Source: Acetobacter ghanensis (GTDB lineage: Bacteria; Pseudomonadota; Alphaproteobacteria; Acetobacterales; Acetobacteraceae). Taken from it: a DNA stretch of 64,000 nucleotides. Location of the stretch: the NCBI RefSeq assembly GCF_001499675.1, contig NZ_LN609302.1, positions 62,001-126,000 of the forward strand. The letters run 5' to 3'. The notes below the pieces were generated by a model, which worked only from the letters and a program-made list of their open reading frames with translations, had not been told where the DNA came from and searched no databases. Position 1 is the first letter of the stretch, and each line of letters starts with the position of its first letter. The translations under genes and the position numbers were made by a program. Of this stretch, positions 34,693 through 44,011 are shown piece after piece.

Positions 34693-35571
34693 ATGATGCC
34701 TTACTCCCCCCGCACCCTGCCCGGCCGCTGGCTGCTCTGCGCAGCCCTGTTTTCCTGCACTGCCCCTCTGGCCGCCACACAGGCCCATGCCCGCTCTGTG
34801 GAGGCGGAGATGTGTACGGCAGCCACGGCGCAGGCCGAGCGCAGCCTGCATATTCCCGATGGATTCCTGTCCGCCATGGGGCGGGTGGAAAGTGGGAAGG
34901 TCGAATCCGACGGCACGGTTTCCGCATGGCCGTGGACCGTTAATGCTGCGGGTATTGGCTACCATTACAACAGCCGGGCAGAAGCCGTGGCTGCGGTGCA
35001 AAGCTTCCGCCAGCAGGGCATCATGTCCATTGACGTTGGGTGTATGCAGGTCAACCTGCAACAGCACCCCGATGCGTTCTCCTCGCTGGAACTGGCGTTC
35101 GACCCGCAACGCAACGCCATGTACGCGGGCAATTTTCTGCTCCAGATGTATGACAAGACGGGGAGCTGGCCGCGCGCGGCCGCCGCCTACCACTCCCAGA
35201 CTCCCGGCATAGGCACCCCCTACCAGTGGAAGGTGCTGGAGGCATGGGCCATGCCGCAGGATGGGCGCGATGCCGTGGCGCAAAAAGGCCCGGTGATGCC
35301 GCAGGTGTTCCCGCACCCCGTTACCCCCTCCGTTCGTCACCCGCCTATGATGGTGGCGGAAGCCAGCACGGGCACGGGGCCGGATGGCACACCCATTATC
35401 TCGCACCCCAAGGTGTTTCATCCTTTTCAGGGTATGCGCAATTTTGTGGAGCCCGCACCTGTGGGCAACAGCCACGGCAGCGGAATGCGCGGGCGCTCGC
35501 TGGCCTCCTACCGGGCCAACCCCGTGGCGCGCGCCTCTACCCAGCGTGTTGCCTCCCAGAACGGGGATTAA
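34693..35571 (+). CDS. Secreted lytic transglycosylase (SLT family)
   Basis: From ATG 34693, 292 residues with a signal peptide (WLLCAALFSCTAPLAATQAHA). The SLT domain has catalytic E66 in FLSAMGRVESG, then GIMSIDVGCMQVNLQQHPDA, FDPQRNAMYAGNFLLQMYDK and WPRAAAAYHS. Lytic transglycosylases cleave peptidoglycan, forming anhydro-muramyl ends. The gene is divergent from flgI-flgJ. Because FlgJ here has no muramidase domain, this enzyme may open the wall for the rod (inference). An upstream ATG at 34618 would add 25 residues ahead of the signal peptide and is less likely. Confidence 0.82.
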   Translation: MMPYSPRTLPGRWLLCAALFSCTAPLAATQAHARSVEAEMCTAATAQAERSLHIPDGFLSAMGRVESGKVESDGTVSAWPWTVNAAGIGYHYNSRAEAVAAVQSFRQQGIMSIDVGCMQVNLQQHPDAFSSLELAFDPQRNAMYAGNFLLQMYDKTGSWPRAAAAYHSQTPGIGTPYQWKVLEAWAMPQDGRDAVAQKGPVMPQVFPHPVTPSVRHPPMMVAEASTGTGPDGTPIISHPKVFHPFQGMRNFVEPAPVGNSHGSGMRGRSLASYRANPVARASTQRVASQNGD

Positions 35572-35640
35572 CGCCAGCGCCACGACAAGGCCGTACCCCC
35601 GTGGTGCAGCCTTGTGTATGAGCGGTGCAGGGAGGGCTGG

Positions 35641-37269
35641 TTAATCCAGCGCGCCCTTGCCCGGCCGCCACGTTGCCACCCATTGCCGCAGGGCTGCGCC
35701 CATCTGCTCCAGAACCGGCTCAAACGACCGCTCCTGCGCACGGAAAATACGCAACGTTGGGTACCACGGCCATGTCTCGCCCGAATCCCCCCAACGCCAG
35801 CACGCATCCCGGCGGCTGACCATCCACACCGGTTTGCCCAGCGCACCCGCCAGATGCACGATGGATGTATCGACCGACACCACAAGGTCCAGATTCTCAA
35901 CAACTGCGGCCGTGTCGGCCATGTTGTACACATCCCCCATCAGGTCCAGAATGGGCTGGCCGTGCCATGCCGCCAGTTCCTCCCGCGCGGGACCATGCTG
36001 GAGGTTAACCAGCACGGCATCCACCGGGGTCAGGGCCGGGCCAACGTTGGACAGAGCGGTAGAGCGGCGCTGGTCCACAATGGCTTCGGACGCCTTCGGC
36101 CGTTTGCCCCCTGCCCACACAATGCCAATCCGTGGGCGTCTGGCGGGCATACGGGCGGCAAAGCGCGCCACATCCGCTGGGTCCACCTTAAGGTAGGGAA
36201 TGTCGGCCGGAATATCGGACGGGCACTCCACCCCCAGCACAAACGGCAGGTCCGGCAGGGTTACTATGGCGTCATACCCGCTCTGGCGGACAAACCTGCA
36301 ATCCTCCACAACCGTGGCCATGGGAAAGGAGAGCGCAAAGAGCCGCAGCAGGTTGGAGGGCACCACAAGCGTAACCTTGGCCCCGGCCTGCACCAGACGC
36401 GGCACAAAGCGTACAAACTGAAGGCTGTCCCCAAACCCCTGTTCCTGACAGACCACAATGGAGCGGCCCGCCAGAGTATCCCCCTTCTGGAGGCGTGGCA
36501 GGCTATGGTACCATGCCAGCGGGTCGGTCAGGCCCATAGCGCGGTCCTGATAATACTTGGCCCCCTCCCCAAAGCGCCCGGCCTTGAACAGGGTCAGCGC
36601 GTAACCCAGCCGGATGGCGGCGTTATCCGGCTCCTGATCAAGCGCCTTTTTGTACCAGACCAGCGCCTCCTCCGAGCGGTTCAGCCGCTGGAGCACGCAC
36701 CCCATGTTGTTCAGCAGGGCGGGTGTAGTGTCCTGCGCATTGGCAAACCAGTCCTCCAGAACCCGGAGGGCCTCGTCCAGAAAACCGGCATCCTGCAAGG
36801 CGAGCGAAATATGCTCGCACGCATACAGCCACATATCCGGGTGGTTCTGCACAATCTCGGCAAAAATGCGCAGGCCCGCCATCAGGTCCCCCTGTGCGAT
36901 CAGGGTATTGGCCAAAAAGAGCTTGAGCTCGTGCATTTCGGGCTTGAGGTGCATTGCCTTGCGCAGCAATGCGGCCACCAGATCGTAGCGCGCTGTGTAG
37001 GTGTTCAGCAGCAGTATGGCGCTAAGCAGAATGGGCACGTTGTCCTGATGTGCCAAAAGCACATCCCGCACCAGTTGTTCGCCCGCTGCCTGATGCCGTA
37101 GCTCGAACAGCATGACAGCCAGATCATGCAGGCGTTCGGCTGTTGGGTTCTGTATCAGCGCCTGCCGCTGTTCCCACAGGGCTTCCACCGTCAGCCCCTC
37201 CGGCAGGGGAATAGGGAATGTGTCGTTCGGGCTGCTGGCAATGCGGCTCATATCAGCCTGATCCGCCAT
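35641..37269 (-). CDS. TPR-glycosyltransferase (FlmG-like), third module
   Basis: About 542 residues. N-terminal TPR helices (e.g. LLNNMGCVLQRLNRSEEALV, WYKKALDQEPDNAAIRLGYA) precede a GT-B-type transferase domain with VCQEQGFGDSLQFVRFVPRL, RPRIGIVWAGG and VSVDTSIVHLAGALGKPVW, ending in the SGETWPWYPTLRIFR block. The layout matches FlmG, the Caulobacter flagellin glycosyltransferase, and TPR-GT9-type proteins. The ATG at 37269 has no ribosome site. The frame is open upstream into the C-terminus of the preceding module, with no stop, across a Pro/Gln-rich linker. It may therefore be the second half of one larger protein (see findings). Confidence 0.75.
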   Translation of the reverse strand: MADQADMSRIASSPNDTFPIPLPEGLTVEALWEQRQALIQNPTAERLHDLAVMLFELRHQAAGEQLVRDVLLAHQDNVPILLSAILLLNTYTARYDLVAALLRKAMHLKPEMHELKLFLANTLIAQGDLMAGLRIFAEIVQNHPDMWLYACEHISLALQDAGFLDEALRVLEDWFANAQDTTPALLNNMGCVLQRLNRSEEALVWYKKALDQEPDNAAIRLGYALTLFKAGRFGEGAKYYQDRAMGLTDPLAWYHSLPRLQKGDTLAGRSIVVCQEQGFGDSLQFVRFVPRLVQAGAKVTLVVPSNLLRLFALSFPMATVVEDCRFVRQSGYDAIVTLPDLPFVLGVECPSDIPADIPYLKVDPADVARFAARMPARRPRIGIVWAGGKRPKASEAIVDQRRSTALSNVGPALTPVDAVLVNLQHGPAREELAAWHGQPILDLMGDVYNMADTAAVVENLDLVVSVDTSIVHLAGALGKPVWMVSRRDACWRWGDSGETWPWYPTLRIFRAQERSFEPVLEQMGAALRQWVATWRPGKGALD

Positions 37270-37495
37270 GGCGGTGCCCGCTGGTGCTGGCTGTGGGCTG
37301 GCCGGGACCTGCTGCTGGCCACCGTGCCGCTGGGTGGCTACCCAAGCCTGCAAAGCCGTCCCCACCTGCTGGAGTACCGGCGCAAGCGAACGCTCCTCCG
37401 GGCGGAAAATACGCAATGTTGGATACCACGGCGATGTCTCGCCCGAATCCCCCCACCGCCAGCACGCATCCCACCGGCTGACCATCCACACCGGT

Positions 37496-38881
37496 TTACC
37501 CCAGCGCGCCAGCCAGATGCAGCGGAGAGGTATCGACCGAAATAATCAGGTCCAGATTGTCCATAATGGCCGCTGTGTCGGCCATATCCTGCACATGCTC
37601 CATCGGGTCAAAAATAGGCTGGCCGTGCCATGCCGCCAGATCGGCCCGTGGTGCGCCAAACTGAAGGCTGACCAGTGTGGCGTCCACCGGCGTAAGCGCC
37701 TGCGCCATGGCTTCCAGCGTGGTCGAGCGCAACTGGTCGGCCATCACATCCTCGCCCGACTGCCGCCGGTCCCCCGACCAGACCAGACCAATGCGGGGGC
37801 GGCCCGCAGGCAGCAGGGCCGCAAAGCGCGCCACATCCGCCGGGTCCGCGCGCAAATACGGCACAGTGGCGGGAATATCCGCCGCCCGTTGCAGGCCTGC
37901 TATATAAGGCAGGTTGGGAATAGGCAGGGCATAGTCAAACTGTTCGTCCAGCTTGATCTCGGCCAGAATACGCACGGTCAATTCCGGGTAGGACAGGCGC
38001 AAAAGCCGTTCCAGAACACCCCCAACCGCTACCGTTACCTGCGCGCCGCGCTCTACCAGACAATGGGCAAAGCGGATGAACTGGAGCGTGTCGCCCAGCC
38101 CCTGCTCCTGGTACAGCACCACTGTTTTGCCAGCAACGTCATCCCCCTTCTGCAAGGTGGGGATCTTTGCAAACCAGCGGGTCAACTGGGTTAGCTTGGG
38201 CGGGCGTTGCGCGTACAGTTCCCACCCTTCCCCATACTGACCGGATTTGAGGAGTGCGAGCGCGTGACCGAGCTTGAGCCCCTCATCATTCGGGTCCAGC
38301 GCCTTGCCCTGTTTATACCAGGGGATGGCCTCCTCCGAGCGGTTGAGGCACCCTAACGCACACCCAATGAGGTTAAACATCTGGGCCTGTGGCGCGCCCT
38401 GCCTAATGGTAAACAGCATGACATCCAGCGCCTCCTGCGGATAACCCATACGCAGGAATGTTTCGGAAATCTGGAGTGTGGCCTCCACCCTCTGATCGGG
38501 AAAACGGCGGATCACATCCGCAAGCTGGGCACTGCCGCCGGGCAGGTCGCCCTTGGCCACCAGCGCCTTGGCGAGGTGAATTCTGGCTGTTGCGTTATCA
38601 GGCTCCAGCGCCACCACCTTACGCAGCATGGCGGCAGCAATATCGTACCGGGCAGCGTGGATGGAGAGGATATAGGCAGCCACCAGCAGATACGGGGTCT
38701 GGTCGGGAAAACGGGCAACAAGCTCCAGTGCCAGCCGCACGCCCTCATCCGTCATCCCGCACCGGCACATGGCCTCGCACAGCCCTCCGGCCTTAAGCGG
38801 GTTCGGATTTTGCAGAAGAATCTGCTTCTGGGCCATGAGCTTTTGCATATTTGCCTTTTCAGGCTCCCACATCGCTGTCAT
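37496..38881 (-). pseudogene. TPR-glycosyltransferase (FlmG-like), second module, frameshifted near its end
   Basis: TPR region (e.g. NLIGCALGCLNRSEEAIPWY) followed by a transferase domain with LYQEQGLGDTLQFIRFAHCL, RPRIGLVWSG and DTSPLHLAGALG. A TAA at 37496-37498 interrupts it there, after 461 residues. The sibling genes continue GKxVWMVSRxDACWRWG at this point. The missing continuation is present immediately downstream in another frame. Alignment with the two siblings shows one extra G (GGGG for GGG, minus strand) just before the stop. Removing it gives a frame that runs on through the next module, about 1,080 residues in total. The ATG at 38881 follows AGGGCGG. The interruption may be real or a sequence error. 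Confidence 0.72.
37512..37886 (-). repeat. Near-identical segment shared with 39160-39534 (copy 1)
   Basis: This stretch and the one 1,648 bases away look about 95 percent identical by eye (not computed). They cover the same part of the transferase domain in modules 2 and 1, while the flanking TPR regions are far more diverged. Recent duplication or gene conversion is likely. Confidence 0.8.
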
Positions 38882-38966
38882 GTCCGCCCTTTTTATACCC
38901 TTGTGGTCATCTGTGTTCAGCCTTACCACGCTCCCCCCGGTCATGCCATGCGGGGGTGCATCGCCT

Positions 38967-40541
38967 TCAGCCTCGCCGGATTGTGGCAACCCATGTCTGC
39001 AAGGCCGCACCCACCTGCTGGAGCACCGGCCCAAACGTGCGTTCCTGCGGGCGGAAAATGCGCATGGTGGGGTACCACGGCGTCTGTTCCCCCGCATCAC
39101 CCCACCGCCAGCACGCATCCCACCGGCTGACCATCCATACCGATTTGCCCAGAGCCCCCGCCAGATGCAGCGGAGAGGTATCGACCGAAATAATCAGGTC
39201 CAGATTGTCCATAATGGCCGCTGTGTCGGCCATATCCTGCACATGCTCCATCGGGTCAAAAATCGGCTGGCCGTGCCATGCCGCCAGATCGGCCCGTGGC
39301 GCGCCAAACTGAAGGCTGACCAGTGTGGCGTCCACCGGCGTAAGCGCCTGCGCCATGACCTCCAGCGTGGTCGAGCGTAACTGGTCGGCCAGCACATCCC
39401 GCCCCGTGCCCCGCCGCTCGCCCGACCAGACCAGACCAATACGCGGGCGGCCCGCAGGCAGCAGGGCCGCAAAACGCGCCACATCCGCCGGGTCCGCGCG
39501 CAAATACGGCACAGTGGCGGGAATATCCGCCGCCGTCTGCATCCCCATAACGGAGGGCAGATAGGGCACCGGCAAGGCGTAATCATACCGCGCGTTCCGA
39601 TCCATATCCGGCAAGGAGCAGACGGTCATGGAGGGAAAAGACATGGCCAGAAGCCGCACCAGCATGGGATATGTGGCTATGCTGACCTGCGCCCCCAGCC
39701 CCACCAGACCAGCGGCAAAGCGGATGAACTGGAGCGTGTCTCCAAACCCCTGCTCCTGATACAGGACCACTTTTTTGCCTGCCAGATTGGCCTGCGCCAC
39801 ATCGTCCCGCTGGAGTTGGGGCACGCTGGCTAGCCAATGGGTGAGGCCGTTTGTCTGCGGGGGTCTGTGCGCAAACCATGCCCACCCTTTGCCGTACTGC
39901 CCGGCCTTGAGCAGCGCAAAGGCGTAGTTAAGGGCCGTGGTGGTATTGTGCGGCTCCAGTTCCAGCGCCTGTTGGTACCAGAGCAGGGCCTCGCCCGAGC
40001 GGTTCAGCCGCACCAGTGCGGCCCCCATGGTGGCAAGCAGGGCCGCATCGGGCGGGCCTTCGGCCACAAGGGTGTACAGCAGGTGCAAGGCCTCCATTGG
40101 CCGCCCCACGCGCAACAGCGTGGCCGCCAGATTTTGCCCCACAACTGGCCGCTGCGCAGGGGCGCGGGCCATGACCTCCTCATACAACGCACAACCACCG
40201 GCAACATCGCCCTGTTCCACCAGCGCCGCCGCCAGCCGGACCGCATACGCCAGATTATGTGGCTCTAGCGCCACAACCTGACGCAACAAGGCCACCACAA
40301 TATCCAACCGGGGCGTATGGTGGGCCATAACATCAGCCGCAGCCAACACGAGGGGCGCATTATGGGGGTGGGCTGCCACAACCTCCAGCGCAAGGCTTAC
40401 GGCATCGCGGTTGCGGCCCGCATGGCACAAGGCGGCGCACACCTCCGCCATCCCCGCCGCCGTGGGCTGGTGCAAAACCTCCTGCCTGCGGGCAACAAGG
40501 GCTGCAACCTCCGCCGCATCCGGCTCCCAGGTCTCCCTCAT
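38967..40541 (-). CDS. TPR-glycosyltransferase (FlmG-like), first module, intact
   Basis: 524 residues from ATG 40541 (METWEP-like start shared with the second module). TPR helices occupy about residues 60-230 (e.g. ATMGAALVRLNRSGEALLWY). The transferase domain has LYQEQGFGDTLQFIRFAAGL, RPRIGLVWSGERR and DTSPLHLAGALGKSVWMVS. It ends QTPWYPTMRIFRPQERTFGP then TWVATIRRG. It is predicted cytoplasmic. FlmG of Caulobacter, with this layout, transfers pseudaminic acid to flagellin; donor and acceptor here are unknown. The frame is open further upstream, but the sibling start supports 40541. It is divergent from flhA. Confidence 0.8.
   Translation of the reverse strand: MRETWEPDAAEVAALVARRQEVLHQPTAAGMAEVCAALCHAGRNRDAVSLALEVVAAHPHNAPLVLAAADVMAHHTPRLDIVVALLRQVVALEPHNLAYAVRLAAALVEQGDVAGGCALYEEVMARAPAQRPVVGQNLAATLLRVGRPMEALHLLYTLVAEGPPDAALLATMGAALVRLNRSGEALLWYQQALELEPHNTTTALNYAFALLKAGQYGKGWAWFAHRPPQTNGLTHWLASVPQLQRDDVAQANLAGKKVVLYQEQGFGDTLQFIRFAAGLVGLGAQVSIATYPMLVRLLAMSFPSMTVCSLPDMDRNARYDYALPVPYLPSVMGMQTAADIPATVPYLRADPADVARFAALLPAGRPRIGLVWSGERRGTGRDVLADQLRSTTLEVMAQALTPVDATLVSLQFGAPRADLAAWHGQPIFDPMEHVQDMADTAAIMDNLDLIISVDTSPLHLAGALGKSVWMVSRWDACWRWGDAGEQTPWYPTMRIFRPQERTFGPVLQQVGAALQTWVATIRRG
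39160..39534 (-). repeat. Near-identical segment shared with 37512-37886 (copy 2)
   Basis: Partner of the repeat described at 37512-37886. Both encode the block from DIPATVPYLRADPADVARFA to SVDTSPLHLAG with almost no amino-acid change. Confidence 0.8.
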
Positions 40542-40815
40542 GCTCACGTTCTGCCCGTACTGTTCATAGGGGCGGACCTTACCATACCAGCCGGACTTAA
40601 CCAGCCGTGGCGCACCCCGCCAACTGCGCACAAACAGGAAGACACCGCAGGGCCAGAACCATTTTCTGGCCTTGGGTTGCACTTGGTGTTAACTGTACTT
40701 GCATAGCACATACAGGGGCTTTAATGGCGCAGTCTGTCATGGTCCGCAACAGGATGGATCATTACAGAATCCGCCGTAAACCGTGCCGCTACAAACACCA
40801 AAGGGAACGTGGTTC

Positions 40816-43011
40816 TTGAATACTGCCGATGGCAACTCGGTCAAAAAAGCCGCTGCTGGCAAACTGGCGGACAAGACCGCTGCCGCACGCGTAAGATTTG
40901 CATCGACCTCGCGCCTTCTTACGCAGTCGGTCGGCACATTGCGCAACGGCGGATGGAAAGCCCTGCCGTGGCGCGCCATGATTCCGGGCACGGATATCGG
41001 GCTGGCCGTGGGCGTGGTGGTGCTGCTGTCCATCCTTATTCTGCCACTGCCGACCTTTATTCTGGATATGGGGCTGTCCATCTCCATCACCTCCTCGGTG
41101 CTGGTGCTGATGGTGGCGCTGTTCCTTGAGCGCCCGCTGGACTTTACCTCCTTCCCTACCCTTTTGCTGCTCACCACCCTTTTGCGCCTGTCGCTTGAAA
41201 TTGCCACCACGCGGCTGATCCTCAGCCACGGGAGCGAGGGCCCCTATGCCGCAGGCCACGTTGTGGCCGCCTTTGGCGGGTTCCTTATGGGCGGGGACGT
41301 GGTAATCGGCGGGATTGTGTTCTGTATCCTGCTGGTTGTGAACTTTATGGTCATTACCAAGGGGTCGGGGCGTATTGCCGAGGTGGCGGCCCGCTTCTTC
41401 CTGGACTCCATTCCCGGCAAGCAGATGGCCATTGATGCCGACCTTGCCTCTGGCGCCATCAACGAACGGACGGCCCGCGTCAAACGTAAGGAACTGGAGG
41501 AAGAAAGCGCCTTCTACGGCTCCATGGATGGTGCGGCCAAGTTTGTGCGTGGGGATGCCATTGCCAGCATCATTATTACCGCCATCAACATTGTTGGCGG
41601 GCTGACCATCGGCGTGCTGCGCCACGGAATGCCGCTGAGCGAAGCAGCCAGCACCTTTACCATGCTCACGGTGGGTGATGGTCTGGTCTCCCAGATTCCG
41701 GCCCTGCTGGTGTCCACCGCCGCCGGTATTGTGGTGACCAAGGGCGGAACAGATGGCACGGCCGACGTTATTCTAGCCCGCCAGTTGAGCGGTAACGCCA
41801 AGCCTCTGGGTGTGGCGGCGGCCCTGTCCGCCCTGTTTGCGCTCATGCCCGGCCTGCCCGCGCTGCCGTTTATGGCCATTGCCATTGCCGCAGGCACCGG
41901 CGCGTGGCTGCGTAGCCGCGCCCCCGAATCCGACAGTGATGGGGATGTGACTGAAATTACGCCACAGCCCACCACCACCCCCATTTCCGAAATTCTCAAG
42001 CTGGACCTGCTCCGCCTTGAGCTGGGCTTTGGCCTGCTGCCCCTAACCAGTGGAGACACCCCCCAGCTTGCCGAGCAGATTAAGGCGCTGCGGCGTTCCG
42101 TTGCGACCGAGATGGGGTTTGTAACCCCGCCCGTGCGGATTCAGGACAACATCCACCTACCTTCAGAAAAATACGTCATCAAGCTGAAGGAAATTGAGAT
42201 TGCCTCGGGCGAGGTCAAACCGCACAAGCTGCTGGCCATGACCCCCTCGGGCGGTGTGCCGCCCATACCGGGCGAAAAAACCACGGAACCCGCCTTTGGC
42301 CTGCCTGCGGTCTGGATTGAACCCGCGCAGAAAACCAAAGCCATGGCCATGAACTGCACCGTGGTGGACCCCGCCAGTGTGATTGTGACCCACCTGAGCG
42401 AAACCGTGCGCCAGAACCTGCCTGACCTGCTGACCTATGTGGCCACACAAGCCCTGCTGGATGATATGCCGCGTGAGCAGCAGAAGCTGGTTAACGACCT
42501 TATTCCCTCGCAGGTGCCACTCAGCACCGTACAGCGTGTGTTGCAGGCGCTACTGGCCGAGCGTGTTTCCATCCGCGACCTGCCCACCATTTTGGAAAGC
42601 ATTCAGGAAGCGTGCGGCATGGGGCTGCGGGGCATTCAACCCCTTACCAACCATGTGCGCATGCGCCTGTCGCGCCAGATCTGCAACACGCTGGTTGGGC
42701 CGGGTGGCTACATTCCCATTGTGACCCTTTCTTCCAAATGGGAATCGGATTTTATGGCGCATATCACTGGCCCGGCGGAAGACCGCAAGCTGGCCATGCC
42801 GCCTTCCATGCTCAATGTTTTTGTTGGAAAACTGCGCGATACCTTCAACGCGCTCTCCACTAATGGCGAGATACCGGTCATTGTCGTTGCCTCCCCGGTC
42901 AGGGATTCCATGCACGCCATTGTCGAACGGGTGCGTCCTTCCATTTCCGTTCTTTCGCAAGCTGAGATATACCCTCGTGCCCGGATCAAGACGGTTGCGA
43001 CCATATCGTGA
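40816..43011 (+). CDS. flhA: Flagellar export gate protein FlhA
   Basis: 731 residues. The membrane half contains LPTFILDMGLSISITSSVLV, then FTSFPTLLLLTTLLRLSLEI and the FHIPEP-type loop RIAEVAARFFLDSIPGKQMA and IDADLASGAINERTARVKRK. The cytoplasmic half ends with the FlhA-C domain (RLSRQICNTLVGPGGYIPIV). FlhA converts proton flow to export and docks chaperone-substrate complexes. Start: TTG at 40816 with AAGGGA 9 bases upstream; an in-frame GTG at 40783 lacks a ribosome site. It is followed by the flhF-like gene after 35 bases. Confidence 0.95.
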   Translation: MNTADGNSVKKAAAGKLADKTAAARVRFASTSRLLTQSVGTLRNGGWKALPWRAMIPGTDIGLAVGVVVLLSILILPLPTFILDMGLSISITSSVLVLMVALFLERPLDFTSFPTLLLLTTLLRLSLEIATTRLILSHGSEGPYAAGHVVAAFGGFLMGGDVVIGGIVFCILLVVNFMVITKGSGRIAEVAARFFLDSIPGKQMAIDADLASGAINERTARVKRKELEEESAFYGSMDGAAKFVRGDAIASIIITAINIVGGLTIGVLRHGMPLSEAASTFTMLTVGDGLVSQIPALLVSTAAGIVVTKGGTDGTADVILARQLSGNAKPLGVAAALSALFALMPGLPALPFMAIAIAAGTGAWLRSRAPESDSDGDVTEITPQPTTTPISEILKLDLLRLELGFGLLPLTSGDTPQLAEQIKALRRSVATEMGFVTPPVRIQDNIHLPSEKYVIKLKEIEIASGEVKPHKLLAMTPSGGVPPIPGEKTTEPAFGLPAVWIEPAQKTKAMAMNCTVVDPASVIVTHLSETVRQNLPDLLTYVATQALLDDMPREQQKLVNDLIPSQVPLSTVQRVLQALLAERVSIRDLPTILESIQEACGMGLRGIQPLTNHVRMRLSRQICNTLVGPGGYIPIVTLSSKWESDFMAHITGPAEDRKLAMPPSMLNVFVGKLRDTFNALSTNGEIPVIVVASPVRDSMHAIVERVRPSISVLSQAEIYPRARIKTVATIS

Positions 43012-43046
43012 CAGGCAGCCAGCAGACCGCACCATGGGAGTAGAAT

Positions 43047-43907
43047 ATGCAGGATAGTCCCTCCGACACCGCCGGCCAGCAGGCTGCGGAGCGCCGTCAG
43101 GGAAACACGGAGGAAGGTTTGTCCACGCCCGATCCGGTGCAGGACGGAAACACTGCCGCAACAGACGGTGTTGCCCTGCCGGTCAGCCATCTGACGGTAG
43201 AGGACATCCTGCGCTGGCACTCCGTGCCCGGTCCGCTTATTCAGGCGCTGGCAGGCAATACTCTGGCGGAAGGGTTGGACAATGTTCTGTCCTTTGGCAC
43301 CCTGCCCGATGCGACCCAGACCCCGCTGGCTTTTGGCGGGGCCTCCGGCTCTGGCAAAACGCTGGTGCTGGCCAAGCTCGCGGCTCGCTTTATCCTGTCG
43401 GAAGACCACAAGGACAGCCCGCCCCCGCTGGTTATTGCGTGCGACCACACCACGGGGAGCTTTGCCAAACTCTCCGCTCTGCTCCAGCCCTATAATATTC
43501 CCATTATTCAGGGCAGCACGTCCGAAATACTGGCCGATGCCGTGCACCATAAGGAGCCGGGGCAACCCATTCTGGTCGATCTACCGGGCATTTGCGTGTA
43601 TTCCCCCGTAAGCATGTCTAAAATGATGCAGATGGTCGAACGTGTTGGCGCGACCCTTAGCCTTGTCCTGCCTGCCGGGCTGGATGCCGAGGAATCTGCC
43701 GATATTGGCTATGCCTTTGCTCAACGTGGCGCCACAACAATGGTTGCCAGCAAAATGGACCAGGCTGGCCGGGTGGGCGGCATTATTGCTGCGGCAGCCT
43801 GCGGGCTAAGCCTGACCTACGGCAGTTGCTCCTCCAGCATTGTTGGGGGCCTTGTGCCGCTGAATGCCCGCATTCTGGCCAACCGCCTGCTAACCCTCCC
43901 CTCCTGA
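43047..43907 (+). CDS. FlhF-like SRP-type GTPase, short form
   Basis: 286 residues. The P-loop is GGASGSGKT (97-105) in LAFGGASGSGKTLVLAKLAA, the arrangement of SRP-family GTPases. Later come the G3-like ILVDLPGICVY (DLPG for DTAG), the G4-like ASKMDQAGRVGG (SKMD for TKLD) and a C-terminal GGLVPLNARILANRLL. FlhF sets flagellar position and number, usually with FlhG. Here the N-terminal basic B domain is missing and the G motifs are altered, so GTP binding and dimerisation may differ. No flhG is in the window. Its place right after flhA supports the FlhF call. Confidence 0.77.
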   Translation: MQDSPSDTAGQQAAERRQGNTEEGLSTPDPVQDGNTAATDGVALPVSHLTVEDILRWHSVPGPLIQALAGNTLAEGLDNVLSFGTLPDATQTPLAFGGASGSGKTLVLAKLAARFILSEDHKDSPPPLVIACDHTTGSFAKLSALLQPYNIPIIQGSTSEILADAVHHKEPGQPILVDLPGICVYSPVSMSKMMQMVERVGATLSLVLPAGLDAEESADIGYAFAQRGATTMVASKMDQAGRVGGIIAAAACGLSLTYGSCSSSIVGGLVPLNARILANRLLTLPS

Positions 43908-43920
43908 CCAAACAGGAGGG
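43899..43920 (+). terminator. Hairpin at the end of the flhF-like gene
   Basis: CCCTCCTG and CAGGAGGG form a perfect 8-base stem that includes the stop codon, with a 6-base loop. No T run follows, so it may only slow or protect transcripts. Confidence 0.35.
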
Positions 43921-44011
43921 CTGGCCCCACACTCAACAGCGCCCCTCTTGCACCTGCCTGAGGGGCTGAAGGCTGCGTGCCGGGTTGTTCTGCGGCTTGG
44001 AGAGCCAGACT

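Noticed and set aside
34270..35583. Minus-strand open frame opposite the lytic transglycosylase
   Set aside because: The plus strand has a signal peptide and SLT motifs; the antisense product is His/Arg/Gly-rich with no features.
35614..37101. Plus-strand open frame of about 495 codons opposite the TPR-glycosyltransferase
   Set aside because: Antisense shadow; the minus strand encodes clear TPR and transferase motifs.
37261..37491. N-terminal start of the last transferase module at 37491
   Set aside because: The first about 75 residues from there are the displaced C-terminus of the preceding module, so they are not a genuine N-terminus of a separate gene.
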